Assembly: GCF_030534335.1 (NCBI RefSeq)
Contig: NZ_CP130565.1
Span: 2,997,501-3,061,500, forward strand
Origin: Marivirga harenae
GTDB taxonomy: Bacteria; Bacteroidota; Bacteroidia; Cytophagales; Cyclobacteriaceae
DNA length: 64,000 nt
Direction of reading: 5' to 3'
The position numbers were made by a program, and so were the translations under genes. This document shows, one piece after another, positions 24,731 through 32,361 of this stretch. The notes beneath the pieces are model-generated. The model ran no database searches and had not been told where the DNA came from. It saw nothing but the letters and a program-made list of their open reading frames with translations. Numbering within the stretch: the first letter of the stretch is position 1; every line of letters starts with the position of its first letter.

Positions 24731-27163
24731 CTAATAATCAATATCTATTCTCCCATCTTCTAAATTGAAAATAGCATTTGGTAGATCGTTTACCTTTAAA
24801 TTAATTCTTTCATTTTCAGGTAAGGGATCGAAGTTAGAAATTTGATCTACAAAATTAAAATCTTCTTTGTCCAACGGTATGGTTTGTTGATTAATGTGGA
24901 TTTTCCCATTTAATTTTCCTTCGAATCCATGAAAGAAAACCTTAACTTTCTGATATTGACTATTGTAATTTCCCTCCTTTTGATGTAGAGTCAACTGTCT
25001 GTTTTCAGGCTTGAACTCAATCAGTCTTTTATAAAAATCTCCACTCACATGATTGAAAGTTTCTCCATCATCCTCATAGTATTCATATTTATTTTTTTCT
25101 TTGCCCCCGTAAATATGCAAATGCAGACAATCATTATTGTTTTGGCTTAAATTTTCCAGTTTGTCCTGCATTGGAATTATTGCCGAAGCTCTCACAAAAA
25201 CAGGTAATCTCTCAATTGGGCATTCAACGATGACTTCCTGATTCCCTCTATAGAAAGTATCATCAAATAAATCGTACCATTCCCCTTCTGGAAAGTATAC
25301 TTTTGCTAAATTAACTTTACTGGCTACGGGAGCCACCATGATGTCCGGTCCAAAGAAATACTGGTTTTCGTACAAAGAGTTATAGATTTTCTCGTCATGA
25401 GGATGATAAATAGCCAAACTTCTAGCTACCGGAATACCTTTTTCATGTGCTTCGTAAAAAGCTGAATAGATATAAGGCATCATTTTATATCTTAGATTGA
25501 TATAATTTCTGGAAATCTCTTCTACTTCTTCTCCATAAGCCCAAGGTTCAGAATCTCTACTGTTAATCATACTGTGTCCTCTGAAGAATGGTGCGAAAGC
25601 CCCAATGGAAATCCAACGAGCAAATAATTGACTATCTGCATCTCCCGCAAAACCTCCAATATCATAACCCGAAAATGCAACTCCTGCTAATCCTAAGCTA
25701 TTGACCAAACGAACGCCCAATAACATATGCTCGTCATCTGCAACATTATCACCAGTCCAAACGGCAGCGTATCTCTGAATCCCAGAAAAACCGGCTCTTG
25801 TTAGATTAAATACTCTTTTATTGGGAGAATTTTGCTTAGCCCCTTCGTAGGTACTTCTGGCCATTTGCATGCCATAAACATTTCTGGCTTTTCGAGTCGA
25901 GGCTTTTTCACCTTCGTAATCGAATTCCATTAAATCAGGTAAATATTGCCCCCAGGTGGCAATTTCATTCATATCATTCCAAAGCCCCAGAATTCCTAAG
26001 TCAGTATAGGCTTTTAGTTTATCTTGCCACCAATTTCGGACTTGTCCATTGGTGAAATCAGGGAAATGGCACCATCCGGGCCAAACTTCTCCTTCATAGT
26101 ATTCACCGTCAGGATATTTAATAAAAACATCTTCTTTTTTACCGGAATCATAAGCTTCGTAGCCTTCTTCGATTTTTATTCCAGGATCACAAATCACTAC
26201 CACTTTAAATCCCATTTCCTCAAGCTTTTCAATCATTTGCTTTGGATTGGGGAAATCTTTTCCATCCCAGGTGAAAATCTTGTATTGCTCCATATGATGG
26301 ATATCCAAAACAATTACATCGGCTGGGATTTCTTTTTCCCGGAAAAATTTAGCTATACTAATTACTTCTTTGTCGGGTTTGTAACTGTAACGGCACTGCT
26401 GGTAGCCCAAACTCCAAATAGGGGGCAGTTCCATTCGACCAGTCAGATCGGTATAAGAACTTATAATATCTTCAATAGAATCTTCATGGATGAAATAATA
26501 GGCCATATCTCCCTGATCAGCTGAAAAGCTAGAGAATCGTCTGTTTGAAGCACCAAAATTAAAATGAGTTTTATGTGAATTGTCTAAGTAAATACCGTAA
26601 TTCAAACCGCTATGGATGCCGATATAAAAAGGAGTCGTACAATACAAAGGATCACTATCTGGTGGATATCCAAAATGATCTGTATTCCAGTTTTGGTAGC
26701 CTGTGCCTTTTCTGTCCAGCGGTCCCGTTTTTTCACCCAATCCGATAAATCTCTCTCCTTTTTGTAGCTTTTTGTAGGTGGTAACTTGTTCGCCAATCCA
26801 GGAAGTTCCCAATGCATGGTCATCCTCACTGATTATTTCACCATTTATATCTTTGAAAATAGCAGTAAACGGATCCTTTTTAATTTCTAAAGTTAGCGCT
26901 TCAGTTTTTAGTTCTATATGTCCGTTAGAATCAATAATGGAGAAATCAATACCTACCGATTTAGAGATCACTGCATAAGAATGTTCGTCAAAATTTTCTG
27001 TTCTGCTTATATGAATTTTAAAAATCCCCTTTTGTACAACGGATATTCTAAAAAAGGCATTTTCGGTTTTTCCGGAAATTCCATAAGCATTGCGCTTATA
27101 GTTTTCAATTTTTCCGCAGTGAAGGTTGAGATTGGGTTTATTTATGGTTTGTGAACTAATCAT
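24731..27163 (-). CDS. GH31 alpha-glucosidase, probably cytoplasmic
   Basis: An 810-residue GH31 enzyme. After an N-terminal beta-sandwich (about 20-240), the barrel contains the nucleophile Asp397 in WNDMNE and the proposed acid/base Asp472 in WTGDN, then RWISIGAFAPFFRGHS and C-terminal beta domains. No signal peptide is visible (MISSQTINKPNLN), so it should act in the cytoplasm on maltose or short dextrins delivered by the MFS protein. It is the first gene of the minus-strand operon. A LacI-type operator lies 76 bp upstream of the start. Confidence 0.93.
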   Translation of the reverse strand: MISSQTINKPNLNLHCGKIENYKRNAYGISGKTENAFFRISVVQKGIFKIHISRTENFDEHSYAVISKSVGIDFSIIDSNGHIELKTEALTLEIKKDPFTAIFKDINGEIISEDDHALGTSWIGEQVTTYKKLQKGERFIGLGEKTGPLDRKGTGYQNWNTDHFGYPPDSDPLYCTTPFYIGIHSGLNYGIYLDNSHKTHFNFGASNRRFSSFSADQGDMAYYFIHEDSIEDIISSYTDLTGRMELPPIWSLGYQQCRYSYKPDKEVISIAKFFREKEIPADVIVLDIHHMEQYKIFTWDGKDFPNPKQMIEKLEEMGFKVVVICDPGIKIEEGYEAYDSGKKEDVFIKYPDGEYYEGEVWPGWCHFPDFTNGQVRNWWQDKLKAYTDLGILGLWNDMNEIATWGQYLPDLMEFDYEGEKASTRKARNVYGMQMARSTYEGAKQNSPNKRVFNLTRAGFSGIQRYAAVWTGDNVADDEHMLLGVRLVNSLGLAGVAFSGYDIGGFAGDADSQLFARWISIGAFAPFFRGHSMINSRDSEPWAYGEEVEEISRNYINLRYKMMPYIYSAFYEAHEKGIPVARSLAIYHPHDEKIYNSLYENQYFFGPDIMVAPVASKVNLAKVYFPEGEWYDLFDDTFYRGNQEVIVECPIERLPVFVRASAIIPMQDKLENLSQNNNDCLHLHIYGGKEKNKYEYYEDDGETFNHVSGDFYKRLIEFKPENRQLTLHQKEGNYNSQYQKVKVFFHGFEGKLNGKIHINQQTIPLDKEDFNFVDQISNFDPLPENERINLKVNDLPNAIFNLEDGRIDIDY

Positions 27164-27467
27164 CTATTTATCCTTTAAAAGAATTGCTAAAGTATTGAAT
27201 ATTAAAATTTCATAGTATTCAATTAACTATAAAATCAGCGCAATCGTTTGCGGTTACGTTTGCAATTTAACTTTTTGTATTTAAAAATTAAATTATATAG
27301 CTATTACAGGATTTTAAATTGGTCGATTTTTGGGGTTTTCTGGAGGGGGATAACTCTTTGGGATATTTTTTATGGATTGGAATTCATTTATTTCTATTTT
27401 GAATTTTAAAATAGCAACTTTGCACTCAGATTTACTTTTAACAGTTATAATATTTATTATTAAATAG
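27164..27467. other. Divergent regulatory region between GH31 and kdsA
   Basis: About 300 bp between divergent starts. Besides the LacI-type operator at 27239-27264 I see AT-rich sequence and, before kdsA, AACTTTGC (27416-27423), which is near a -7 element but has no well-spaced -33 partner. Confidence 0.5.
27239..27264. promoter_or_regulatory. LacI-type operator pair upstream of the GH31-GH13-MFS operon
   Basis: CGCAATCGTTTGCG (27239-27252) is the exact reverse complement of the main operator at 30680-30693. A second, weaker site CGGTTACGTTTGCA is centred exactly 12 bp further on. A central CG with TTTGC half-sites is typical of LacI-family binding. The regulator encoded at 29425-30453 is the obvious candidate. 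Confidence 0.75.
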
Positions 27468-28256
27468 ATGTCGCAAGAACTATATCAGAATTTAACCGCA
27501 GATAAGCCATTTTTTATTGTTGGCCCTTGTGTGATGGAAAGTATGGATTTACTGCATTCAGTAGCCAAAGAATTGGTGAGCATTAAAAATGAATTAGGAG
27601 TCGAGATTATTTTTAAATCTTCATTTGATAAGGCAAATCGTACTTCAGCATCAGCTAAAAGAGGCCCTGGTTTAGAAGAAGGGAAGGAATGGTTAAAGGA
27701 AATCAAAGCAACCTACAATCTGCCCGTGACAACTGATGTGCATGAATCGTATCAACCAGCATTATTGCAGGATGTGGTGGATATTATGCAAATCCCTGCC
27801 TTTTTGTGCCGTCAGACTGATTTATTGTTGGCAGCTGCCGAAACAGGTCGTATTGTAAATATAAAAAAAGCACAGTTTTTGTCTGGAGAAGATATGTTAT
27901 ATCCTTGCCAAAAGGTAACTGAAGCAGGAAACAAGCAGCTTTTATTGACAGAGCGTGGCAATATGTACGGCTACAATAATTTAGTGGTTGATTTCAGGAA
28001 TATCCCAGATATGTTGCAGCATGGCTTTCCTGTTGTGATGGATTGTACTCATTCGGTCCAAAGACCTGGAGGAGCAGGAGGAAAAACCGGTGGGAATCGT
28101 GAATTTGTTCCAAATATGGCATTGGCAGCAAAAGCTTTTGGAGCCAATGGATATTTTATTGAAACACATCCAAACCCAGAGGAGGCATGGAGTGACGGAC
28201 CAAACCAATTGTTTTTAAAGGATTTAAAAGATTTAATAAAAAAATTAACAGCATGA
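27468..28256 (+). CDS. kdsA: 3-deoxy-8-phosphooctulonate synthase (KDO-8-P synthase)
   Basis: A 262-residue barrel enzyme that condenses arabinose-5-phosphate with phosphoenolpyruvate for the KDO part of lipopolysaccharide. Family motifs are GPCVMES, FKSSFDKANR, GPGLEEG, TDVHE, IPAFLCRQTDLL, KKAQFLSGEDM and DCTHSVQRPGG. It overlaps kdsD by 4 bp (ATGA), giving a two-gene operon for consecutive precursor steps. The pair is inserted between the two arms of the starch locus and its start faces the operator of the GH31 gene. Confidence 0.96.
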   Translation: MSQELYQNLTADKPFFIVGPCVMESMDLLHSVAKELVSIKNELGVEIIFKSSFDKANRTSASAKRGPGLEEGKEWLKEIKATYNLPVTTDVHESYQPALLQDVVDIMQIPAFLCRQTDLLLAAAETGRIVNIKKAQFLSGEDMLYPCQKVTEAGNKQLLLTERGNMYGYNNLVVDFRNIPDMLQHGFPVVMDCTHSVQRPGGAGGKTGGNREFVPNMALAAKAFGANGYFIETHPNPEEAWSDGPNQLFLKDLKDLIKKLTA

Positions 28257-29194
28257 GTCGAATTTTAGAATCTGCTAAAGAAACGATTGCCATTGAAGCT
28301 AAATCAGTACAGGATTTAGCTAGTTTGTTGACGGATGATTTCGAGAAAGCTGTTAACGCCATCATGGAAAGCAAAGGAAAGCTAATCGTCACAGGAATGG
28401 GTAAATCTGGTATTATTGGAAAGAAGATTGCAGCAACATTTTCCAGCACAGGAACCCCAAGTTATTTTCTCCATCCTGGAGAAGCGTACCATGGGGATTT
28501 GGGACTGATTCAAGATCATGATATTGTGATGGCCATCTCCAATTCAGGAGAAACGGATGAATTGTTAAAAATAATACCTTTTTTCTTACGTAATGGTAAT
28601 AAGGTGATAGGAGTAAGTGGTAATCCCGCATCAACATTGGCTAAAAATACGCACTTTCATTTAAATGTTAATGTAGAGCAAGAAGCTTGCCCGCTTGATT
28701 TAGCGCCTACTTCTTCAACTACTGCTACTTTAGTGATGGGAGATGCTTTAGCCGTGGCCTTAATGAAAGAGCGTGACTTTAAACCGGAGCATTTTGCCTT
28801 GTTTCATCCGGGAGGATCATTAGGTAGAAGGCTATTAATGACGGTGAAGGATGTGATGCGCTCTACGGATTTGCCCGTAATTGATGCTGAAAGCGAAATG
28901 GATGAAGTGATTGGTACTATGTCTAATGGTAGGCTAGGGCTTGCTATAGTGGAAGAAAACGGGCAGTTAGCAGGTGTCATTACAGATGGTGATTTGAGAA
29001 GAGGGATGAAAAACCAAAAAAATGCCTTTATGGATATGAAAGCGAAAGACATCATGACTAGCTCACCTAAATTCATTGACAAAGAAATGAAACTTAAGAA
29101 AGCCGAAGAATTAATGATGGAGTATAAAATTAATGCGCTTTTAGTGGTAGAGAACCAAAAGTGTATAGGGGTCTTACAGGTATACGATTTGTAA
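28253..29194 (+). CDS. kdsD: Arabinose-5-phosphate isomerase (KpsF/GutQ family)
   Basis: A 313-residue enzyme that converts ribulose-5-phosphate to arabinose-5-phosphate, the substrate of KdsA. It has an SIS sugar-isomerase domain at about 35-170 (TGMGKSGIIGKKIAATFSS, ISNSGETDE, HPGGSLGRRL) and two CBS domains at about 200-255 and 265-313. Length and order match E. coli KdsD. Translation is coupled to kdsA by a 4-bp overlap. Confidence 0.95.
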   Translation: MSRILESAKETIAIEAKSVQDLASLLTDDFEKAVNAIMESKGKLIVTGMGKSGIIGKKIAATFSSTGTPSYFLHPGEAYHGDLGLIQDHDIVMAISNSGETDELLKIIPFFLRNGNKVIGVSGNPASTLAKNTHFHLNVNVEQEACPLDLAPTSSTTATLVMGDALAVALMKERDFKPEHFALFHPGGSLGRRLLMTVKDVMRSTDLPVIDAESEMDEVIGTMSNGRLGLAIVEENGQLAGVITDGDLRRGMKNQKNAFMDMKAKDIMTSSPKFIDKEMKLKKAEELMMEYKINALLVVENQKCIGVLQVYDL

Positions 29195-29260
29195 TTTTTC
29201 AAGCTTGCGGATAGTGGAAAATTCGCTTTGACAAATAATGCATTCAATAAATCCGCTAGA

Positions 29261-29295
29261 GGCGACAGTAATTTCCACTGTCTCACCCTGTCGCC
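29261..29295. repeat. GC-rich inverted repeat after kdsD
   Basis: GGCGACAG (29261-29268) and CTGTCGCC (29288-29295) form a perfect 8-bp stem. A smaller CAGT/ACTG pairing is nested inside. No T-run follows, so it is not a classic terminator. It may be a REP-like element or an mRNA-end structure. Confidence 0.45.
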
Positions 29296-29424
29296 AGCGT
29301 CCCGCTACTGACGGATACTTATGCGACTGGTACATTCTATTTAAGAGTTAAGATTTTTTTTATAGTATTTCTGCCAAAAAATACCTGTTAAGTAGTGGTC
29401 AAATAAAATCGCTTGTGAATCTAT

Positions 29425-30453
29425 TTAAATCTTCTTCGAAGATTCCCTTACTACCAAATTGGTCTTCAAAGAAATGGTCTCCGTAATGCTTTCTTCATCT
29501 TCGCCCTTATTGATTTGCTTCATTAACAAGCGCGTTGCCTCTTGCCCCATTTTAAAGCCTGGCTGGGTGACTGAAGACAGAGCAGGCTGGATGAGACTTG
29601 AAAACCGCCAATTACTAAAGCCCACAATGGCAATGTCTTCTGGAATGCGTAACTTTTTCTTTCTAATTGCCATCATAGCCCCATAAGCGGCCACATCATT
29701 ATTAGCAAAGATGGCATCCGGTGGAAAACGATAATCCAAAATTTCATTGGTAATAGATTCGGCTTCTTCAAAGGTGCCCAAACCGCAGACTTTGATCAGA
29801 TTATCATCTATCATATACCGGTTATCTGCCAATGCGGCTTTATATCCATTTAATCTGTTTTTACTGATGGCTAAGTTTTGTGGTCCAGCCAAGTGAGCTA
29901 TTCTGTAACAACCTTGTTCAATGAGGTGCGTGGTGGCTTCATAGGCCCCTTGCTCATCATTGACAATCACTTTACATGCATTAAGCGAATCAATAATCCG
30001 GTCAAAGAAAACCAATGGGATATCATAATCCAATAAACTTTGTAAGTGATCGTAATTTTCTGTTTCTCTAGAAACCGACATCAGGATACCATCAACGCGA
30101 GAGTTAAATAAGGCTTTGGTATTCATCACTTCCCTTTCAAAGGATTCATTGGATTGCGTGATAATGACGTGATATCCGGCATCATGGGCGATATCTTCAA
30201 TGCCGCTAATGACGGCAGAAAAGAAGAAATGGGCAATTTCGGGTATAATCACACCCAAAGTGTTGGTTTTGCTTTGTCGAAGGCTTAGGGCTACTGTATT
30301 CGGTTGATAATTTAGTTTCTTGGCTAATTCGTTGATTTCTTTTTTGGTATCAACACTGATATCTGGATGGTCTTTCAAGGCACGAGAAACCGTAGAAGGA
30401 GAGACTCCCAATTCCTTCGCTATGTCTTTTATGGTGATGTTTGCTTTTTTCAT
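29425..30453 (-). CDS. LacI-family transcriptional regulator of the starch/maltose locus
   Basis: A 342-residue repressor/activator. The N-terminal HTH and hinge helix (ITIKDIAKELGVSPSTVSRA, then YQPNTVALSLR) is followed by a periplasmic-binding-protein-like effector domain (LGVIIPEIAHFFFSAVISG, FFDRI, DAIFANNDVAAYGAM). It is divergent from the susE-amylase-susC-susD genes, and an operator pair lies between them. The same operator stands before the GH31 operon, so I infer control of both arms, with maltose or a maltodextrin as effector. Self-regulation is possible because the operator is about 230 bp upstream of its own start. Confidence 0.92.
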   Translation of the reverse strand: MKKANITIKDIAKELGVSPSTVSRALKDHPDISVDTKKEINELAKKLNYQPNTVALSLRQSKTNTLGVIIPEIAHFFFSAVISGIEDIAHDAGYHVIITQSNESFEREVMNTKALFNSRVDGILMSVSRETENYDHLQSLLDYDIPLVFFDRIIDSLNACKVIVNDEQGAYEATTHLIEQGCYRIAHLAGPQNLAISKNRLNGYKAALADNRYMIDDNLIKVCGLGTFEEAESITNEILDYRFPPDAIFANNDVAAYGAMMAIRKKKLRIPEDIAIVGFSNWRFSSLIQPALSSVTQPGFKMGQEATRLLMKQINKGEDEESITETISLKTNLVVRESSKKI

Positions 30454-30839
30454 TGGTTTTTAATTTAATCTTCTTCTTGCTGGTCGGTGTCATGCCGATC
30501 ATTCTACAACCATGGTTGGTGGCGCACCGACCATTTAATACTTATGGCATGTAACTCCTACTTTTCAATTTTTTTTTTTCAGAAGACATAGCGGTAAAAA
30601 TCAAATTTTTAATTGATAATCACCAGTTTATCTCATTAAGAATTTAAATCCATCAAACATCTGAAAAAACATTGGTTTACGCAAACGATTGCGCAACCGA
30701 TTGCGGTAAAAAATATTCCTTTCAACTGTTTTGAGGCTAATTCTTACACTAAACTTGAACAGTGGAAAATAGAGTTGCGCAACAAAAATGAAGCGACTTT
30801 AGGACCAAAAAATTAAGTAAACTTTAAAACAATTAAATT
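30454..30839. other. Divergent regulatory region between the LacI gene and susE
   Basis: About 385 bp. It contains the operator pair at 30680-30705 and AT-rich sequence. TAAACTTG (30750-30757) and TAGAGTTG (30770-30777) resemble weak -7 elements for the susE transcript, but neither has a correctly spaced -33 partner, consistent with an activated promoter. No small gene is seen. Confidence 0.5.
30680..30705. promoter_or_regulatory. Tandem LacI-type operators upstream of the sus genes
   Basis: CGCAAACGATTGCG (30680-30693) and CGCAACCGATTGCG (30692-30705) overlap by two bases, with centres 12 bp apart. They differ at one position. The first is the exact reverse complement of the operator before the GH31 operon at 27239. 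They lie about 135 bp upstream of the susE start. Confidence 0.8.
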
Positions 30840-32300
30840 ATGAAAAACTTAACAAAATTATGGAGCCTAGCATTGTTGCTGACCGCAGCTATGTTTATGG
30901 TCTCATGTGATGAAGACGAGCCAACAATTGATGTTGATGAGGATGGTCTTGCTCTTGCGGATGGCTACTATTTCGCAGTAGATGGTGAAGACCCAACACA
31001 GAACACTAGACTTCAGCCAGAAACGGTAGAAGGTGAAGGGAATGTTGCAGTTGAAAGAGAAGGCTTTTTTGGAAACTATGTGTTTTTATCTGCTGGTGCT
31101 TATAATCTAGTTTCAGTTGAATCTCGAGAAATTACCTCAACATTAGGAGGGGCTATGACAGAAGTAGCTGGAGAAGATTTAACAGGAGATGAAGTGACAT
31201 CTGGATATAGCTTGGCAATTATGGAAGAAGGTGGAGACCAAATTACTATTTCTAATGATGGATTCTTTAAGATTTCATACGATGAAACAACTACTGAATT
31301 GATTGTAATGGAAGTCGTAAACGTTTCTTTCATTGGTGCTCCTTCTGGATGGTCTGATGTTAATATGGATGTAGTTTCTTCAAATCCAGAAGATGGCTTT
31401 GCATTTGAAGTTACTGATGTTGAAATAAGACAAAATGAAAACTACAAATTAAGAATCAATAACGGCTGGAAAATCATTAGAAGTAATGAAGAAGGAACGG
31501 GATATATTGCATTTACTAATTATGGAGGTGCTGCTGATGCACTTGTTCCTGGCGGAGGTGATATTCCATTTTCAGAAGAGGATGGTTTGTACACCATTAG
31601 TGTAGAGTTGCAAAATGACGGGGGTGCATTTGTTGAATTTAACAAGACTGGTGAAGCTGAAGAAATTACTTTTGACCCTGCAGAATACCAGTTTGGAGTT
31701 ATAGGAAGTGCAAATGCTAATGGATTTGATGCTGACAGAAACTTACATTACACTGGTGAAACTGATGGAGTACATAAATGGGTAGGTGTAGTTTATTTTG
31801 GTGAAAACAGTGTTGATGATCAAGGAAGAAGATTTAAATTCAGAACAAATGATGACTGGGCATTCAACATAGGCGGAACATTGCCTGCTGATGGGTCAGA
31901 AGCTACGTTAGCCGTGAATGGAGCGGATATTGAAGCGCCAGCTGCTGGAGCTTATTATATAACGCTATCTACCGCAGATGAAGGTGATACTTGGATTTCG
32001 ACTATGAGTGCTACTGGCTGGGGAGTAATCGGTGAAGGTTCTCCATCAGCAAGTTGGGATGAAGATTTAGACATGACTGCTGAAGGTTTCGCGGAAGGTG
32101 TTACCACTTATACGCTTACAGGAGATTTCAGTGGAGAGTATAAATTCAGAGCTGGTGACAGCTGGGATTTCAACTTAGGTGGTGATCCAACTGCACTATC
32201 TGCAGGTGGAGATAATTTAAGTGTAGATGCTGATGGTACTTATACGGTAACATTGACATTTGATGGGGAGAATTATACTTCTTCCATTACTGCTCAATAA
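30840..32300 (+). CDS. SusE/SusF-like starch-binding surface lipoprotein
   Basis: A 486-residue lipoprotein with lipobox MFMVSC (Cys23) followed by the acidic DEDEP, a pattern compatible with lipoprotein surface export in this phylum. The body has an N-terminal domain and repeated beta-rich modules starting with similar strings (VSFIGAPSGWSD, FGVIGSANANGF, WGVIGEGSPSASW), like the tandem starch-binding modules of SusE and SusF. It would hold starch or maltodextrin at the cell surface for SusC/D. It is the first gene after the tandem operators, an unusual position because susE normally follows susD. Confidence 0.82.
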   Translation: MKNLTKLWSLALLLTAAMFMVSCDEDEPTIDVDEDGLALADGYYFAVDGEDPTQNTRLQPETVEGEGNVAVEREGFFGNYVFLSAGAYNLVSVESREITSTLGGAMTEVAGEDLTGDEVTSGYSLAIMEEGGDQITISNDGFFKISYDETTTELIVMEVVNVSFIGAPSGWSDVNMDVVSSNPEDGFAFEVTDVEIRQNENYKLRINNGWKIIRSNEEGTGYIAFTNYGGAADALVPGGGDIPFSEEDGLYTISVELQNDGGAFVEFNKTGEAEEITFDPAEYQFGVIGSANANGFDADRNLHYTGETDGVHKWVGVVYFGENSVDDQGRRFKFRTNDDWAFNIGGTLPADGSEATLAVNGADIEAPAAGAYYITLSTADEGDTWISTMSATGWGVIGEGSPSASWDEDLDMTAEGFAEGVTTYTLTGDFSGEYKFRAGDSWDFNLGGDPTALSAGGDNLSVDADGTYTVTLTFDGENYTSSITAQ

Positions 32301-32320
32301 TAAAATTCAAACATATTTTT

Positions 32321-32351
32321 AAGACATGAGCCAAAGCTCATGTCTTTCTTT
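32321..32351 (+). terminator. Strong hairpin between susE and the amylase gene
   Basis: AAGACATGAGC (32321-32331) pairs perfectly with GCTCATGTCTT (32336-32346) around CAAA and is followed by TCTTTT. It lies in the 61-bp gap before the amylase start, so it may terminate part of the transcripts or protect the 3' end of susE mRNA. Either would raise susE output over the genes behind it. Confidence 0.6.
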
Positions 32352-32361
32352 TAAGATTTAT

